In this document: piece by piece, positions 62,052 to 64,000 of the stretch | How positions within the stretch are numbered: position 1 is the first letter of the stretch | Layout: every line of letters starts with the position of its first letter | NCBI GenBank assembly: GCA_965226755.1 | Contig: CBDDDT010000005.1 | Coordinates: forward strand, 62,001-126,000 | Reading direction: 5' to 3' | DNA length: 64,000 nt | From: Bog-113 sp965226755 | GTDB lineage: Bacteria; Acidobacteriota; Terriglobia; Bryobacterales; Bryobacteraceae | The notes under the pieces: model-generated | The model's input: the letters and a program-made list of their open reading frames with translations, nothing else | Database searches by the model: none | Told to the model about the DNA's origin: nothing | Made by a program: the position numbers and the translations under genes

Positions 62052-63926
62052 ATGCGTCGCCGCCTTCCCCCAATCGTTTTCGCTCCCCCAATCCTGTTCT
62101 TGGCGCAATGCGCGGCGCCGGCGCAGGATCACAAAACCTGGAGCGACTACGCCGGCGCCCCCGATTCAGCCCAGTATTCCGCGCTCGCGGAAATCAATCG
62201 CGCCAACGCAAGCAGGCTGGAAGTGGCATGGACCTACGCGACGGGAGACGACAAGAAGTACTCCTTCAATCCGCTAATCGTGCGCGGGACGATGTTCGTT
62301 CTGGCGAAGAATAATTCCATCGTCGCGCTCAACGCAGCCACGGGGCAGGAGATCTGGACGCACGCCCCCGAGCCCGGCACGACGATCATCACCAACCGCG
62401 GAATCAACTATTGGGAAAGCAAGGACCGCGCGGACCGGCGCCTCTTCTTCTCCAGCAACCATCGCCTGCGAGCGCTCAACGCGCAAACCGGAATGCCGAT
62501 CCTGACCTTCGGAGACGGCGGGAGCGTGGACTTGAAGCAAGGGCTGGATCGCGATCCCGCCACGCTGAAGCTGGTCCAGTCCACCACGCCGGGTCGGGTG
62601 TTTGAGGACCTGCTGATTCTCGGCTCAGCCACCAATCAAGGGTATGGCTCCGCGCCGGGGGACATTCGCGCTTTCGATGTGCGCACGGGAAAGCGTGTTT
62701 GGACCTTTCACACCATTCCCCGGCCGGGCGAATTCGGTTATGAGACATGGCCGAAAGACGCATGGAAGCGCGTCGGCGGCGCAAACACCTGGAGTGAAAT
62801 GTCCCTGGATGAGAAGCGCGGCATTCTGTATGCGCCGACCGGGAGCGCCAAGTATAACTTCTACGGGGCCGACCGGCTCGGCGCGAACTTGTTCGGCGAT
62901 TGCCTGCTCGCTCTGGACGCCCGCACCGGCAAGCGGCTCTGGCATTTCCAGATGGTCCATCACGATATCTGGGATTATGACGATGCGACCGCGCCGAAGT
63001 TGCTGACCGTGATGCACGATGGCAAGCGTGTGGATGTGGTCGCGCAGGTGACCAAGCAGGGCTTCGTGTACGTGTTCAACCGAGTAACCGGCGAGCCGCT
63101 CTGGCCCATTGAGGAACGGCCCGTGCCGCGCTCCGATATGGCCGGGGAACAGACGTGGCCGACGCAGCCGTTCCCTTCCCGGCCGCCCCCGTTTGCGCGG
63201 CAGAAGTTTACGGTGGACGATCTGAGTCCGTTTCTGACGCCGGACGACCGCGCGCGCTTCCGCGATGAATTGCTGAGCGCCCGGAATGAAGGGCTGTTCA
63301 CTCCGCCCGGCCAGCGCAACACCGTGCAGATGCCCGGAAACAATGGCGGCGCGAACTGGGGCGGCGCGGCGGTGGACCCCGCGAGCGGCTCTCTATTTGT
63401 CGTGTCCAAAGATCTTCCGGCGATGCTGAAACTGGCGAAGGATCCCGCGGCCGACCGCGCTCTGGCCGCTTCGTCGGGCGGCCACTTTTACAGCGGTTTC
63501 GGCTTCCTGCTCGCGAGTGACGGGCTCTCTCCCATCGCGCCGCCCTGGACTTCGCTGACCGCTTACGACCTCAACGACGGCACGATCCGCTGGAAAATAC
63601 CCTTGGGCGAAGTTCCCGCATTGGCGGCGCGCGGCATTACGAACACAGGCGTTCATTTTCCGAAGATCGGCCCGGTCGTTACCGCGGGCGGGCTGATCTT
63701 TACGGGCGCTCGGGATCGCAAGGTCCGCGCCCTGGATGTCGCCAATGGAAAGGTCTTGTGGGAATACGAGCTGGACACCGCGCTGGAAGGAATGCCGGCC
63801 GTTTACGAAGCCGGCGGACGGGAGTTCATCGTCTTCTGCGCGGCGGCTCAGGCGGGCATCACGCCGGAGACGCAGGCGAAAATTCATGGCGCGTACGTCG
63901 CGTTCGCGCTGCCGAAATCCAGATGA
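62052..63926 (+). CDS. Secreted PQQ-dependent dehydrogenase (quinoprotein glucose/alcohol dehydrogenase-like)
   Basis: The 624-residue protein has a signal peptide (about 1-24, ending APAQ). An eight-bladed propeller of tryptophan-docking repeats follows: IVALNAATGQEIWTHAP, IRAFDVRTGKRVWTFHTIP, LLALDARTGKRLWHFQMVHH, LTAYDLNDGTIRWKIPL and VRALDVANGKVLWEYELDT. This is the GcdA-like soluble type without membrane helices or a cytochrome c domain. It oxidises a sugar or alcohol in the periplasm and passes electrons to ubiquinone or a cytochrome. There are no PQQ-synthesis genes in the window. It is divergent from the orphan membrane protein across 123 bp. Confidence 0.88.
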   Translation: MRRRLPPIVFAPPILFLAQCAAPAQDHKTWSDYAGAPDSAQYSALAEINRANASRLEVAWTYATGDDKKYSFNPLIVRGTMFVLAKNNSIVALNAATGQEIWTHAPEPGTTIITNRGINYWESKDRADRRLFFSSNHRLRALNAQTGMPILTFGDGGSVDLKQGLDRDPATLKLVQSTTPGRVFEDLLILGSATNQGYGSAPGDIRAFDVRTGKRVWTFHTIPRPGEFGYETWPKDAWKRVGGANTWSEMSLDEKRGILYAPTGSAKYNFYGADRLGANLFGDCLLALDARTGKRLWHFQMVHHDIWDYDDATAPKLLTVMHDGKRVDVVAQVTKQGFVYVFNRVTGEPLWPIEERPVPRSDMAGEQTWPTQPFPSRPPPFARQKFTVDDLSPFLTPDDRARFRDELLSARNEGLFTPPGQRNTVQMPGNNGGANWGGAAVDPASGSLFVVSKDLPAMLKLAKDPAADRALAASSGGHFYSGFGFLLASDGLSPIAPPWTSLTAYDLNDGTIRWKIPLGEVPALAARGITNTGVHFPKIGPVVTAGGLIFTGARDRKVRALDVANGKVLWEYELDTALEGMPAVYEAGGREFIVFCAAAQAGITPETQAKIHGAYVAFALPKSR

Positions 63927-63935
63927 GCCGCAAGC

Positions 63936-64000
63936 TCAGTGCGAAGGCGCCGGCGGCGCGGGCAGCATGTTCCGGATAGCGGCGATGCGCCATCCTTCGG
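63936..64000 (-). CDS. C-terminal end of a SnoaL/SgcJ-like (DUF4440) protein
   Basis: The last 21 codons on the minus strand read EGWRIAAIRNMLPAPPAPSH before TGA at 63936-63938. This resembles the 'GWRIAAFHNT' ending of SgcJ/EcaC or DUF4440-type SnoaL-like proteins. The remainder lies beyond the window. It converges with the PQQ dehydrogenase, the stops being 9 bp apart. The family call rests on a short stretch. Confidence 0.5.
   Translation of the reverse strand, partial: EGWRIAAIRNMLPAPPAPSH

Noticed and set aside
1..64000. CRISPR array, tRNA, rRNA, integrase or intact IS element
   Set aside because: None was seen when reading for spaced repeats, cloverleaf ends or transposase motifs; a tRNA scan was not possible here.

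Overview
The window looks like one contiguous piece of an Acidobacteria chromosome, most likely of the Solibacteres/Bryobacter type. This is inferred from the gene repertoire, not from a marker gene. The DNA is GC-rich. It carries two Oar/Cna-B-type TonB-dependent receptors, two MacB-like permeases of the 'acidobacterial duplicated orphan permease' (ADOP) type (one paired with PadR), a winged-helix/TPR regulator, ECF sigma/anti-sigma modules and many secreted enzymes. No rRNA, tRNA, CRISPR array, intact transposase or phage gene was seen.

Region 1 (1-5.3 kb) is accessory DNA. It has an aldo/keto reductase (cut by the window edge) divergent from an AraC regulator, and a BrnT/BrnA toxin-antitoxin locus whose toxin frame is broken. 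A decayed AbiE (AbiEi/AbiEii) locus follows. Pieces of abiEii lie on both sides of a 1.9-kb segment holding a histidine-kinase tail, a quinone oxidoreductase and a TetR regulator. That segment is bracketed by a 50-bp direct repeat that is itself abiEii coding sequence.

Region 2 (5.3-18.2 kb) has a secreted propeller-PHP metallohydrolase, a large TonB-dependent receptor, and an operon of PPIase, formylglycine-generating enzyme and Tat-type sulfatase. A two-domain VOC protein and a winged-helix/TPR regulator broken by one base follow.

Region 3 (18.3-33.6 kb) has a secreted protein, a triple-PAS hybrid histidine kinase, a DUF3500-HupE pair, an orphan ADOP permease, and a small stress cluster (Spy-like protein, ECF sigma, zinc-finger anti-sigma, CpxP-like protein). 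A secreted amidohydrolase, an anchor-domain protein and an outer-membrane porin-like protein complete it.

Region 4 (33.7-48.7 kb) has a GH3 glucosidase, a DHFR-like reductase, a three-subunit molybdenum hydroxylase of the PaoABC type, and a sigma-54 activator. The activator shares its upstream region with a small secreted protein, and both genes appear to have -24/-12 promoters. DUF72, PadR-ADOP and a second ECF sigma/anti-sigma operon follow.

Region 5 (48.7-64 kb) has a compact maltodextrin operon (4-alpha-glucanotransferase, MFS sugar transporter, GH13 enzyme) ending unexpectedly in the DNA-repair gene ku. A TonB receptor is divergent from it. Then come a Fes-like esterase, a 1219-residue membrane protein of no recognised family with a periplasmic-binding-like ectodomain, a PQQ-dependent dehydrogenase, and the tail of a SnoaL/SgcJ-like protein.

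The best candidates for undescribed biology are the 1219-residue receptor-like protein, the ku gene inside a sugar operon, the abiE mosaic, and the back-to-back sigma-54 promoters. Several genes are interrupted by single-base changes in homopolymer runs. These may be assembly errors and should be checked before being called pseudogenes.
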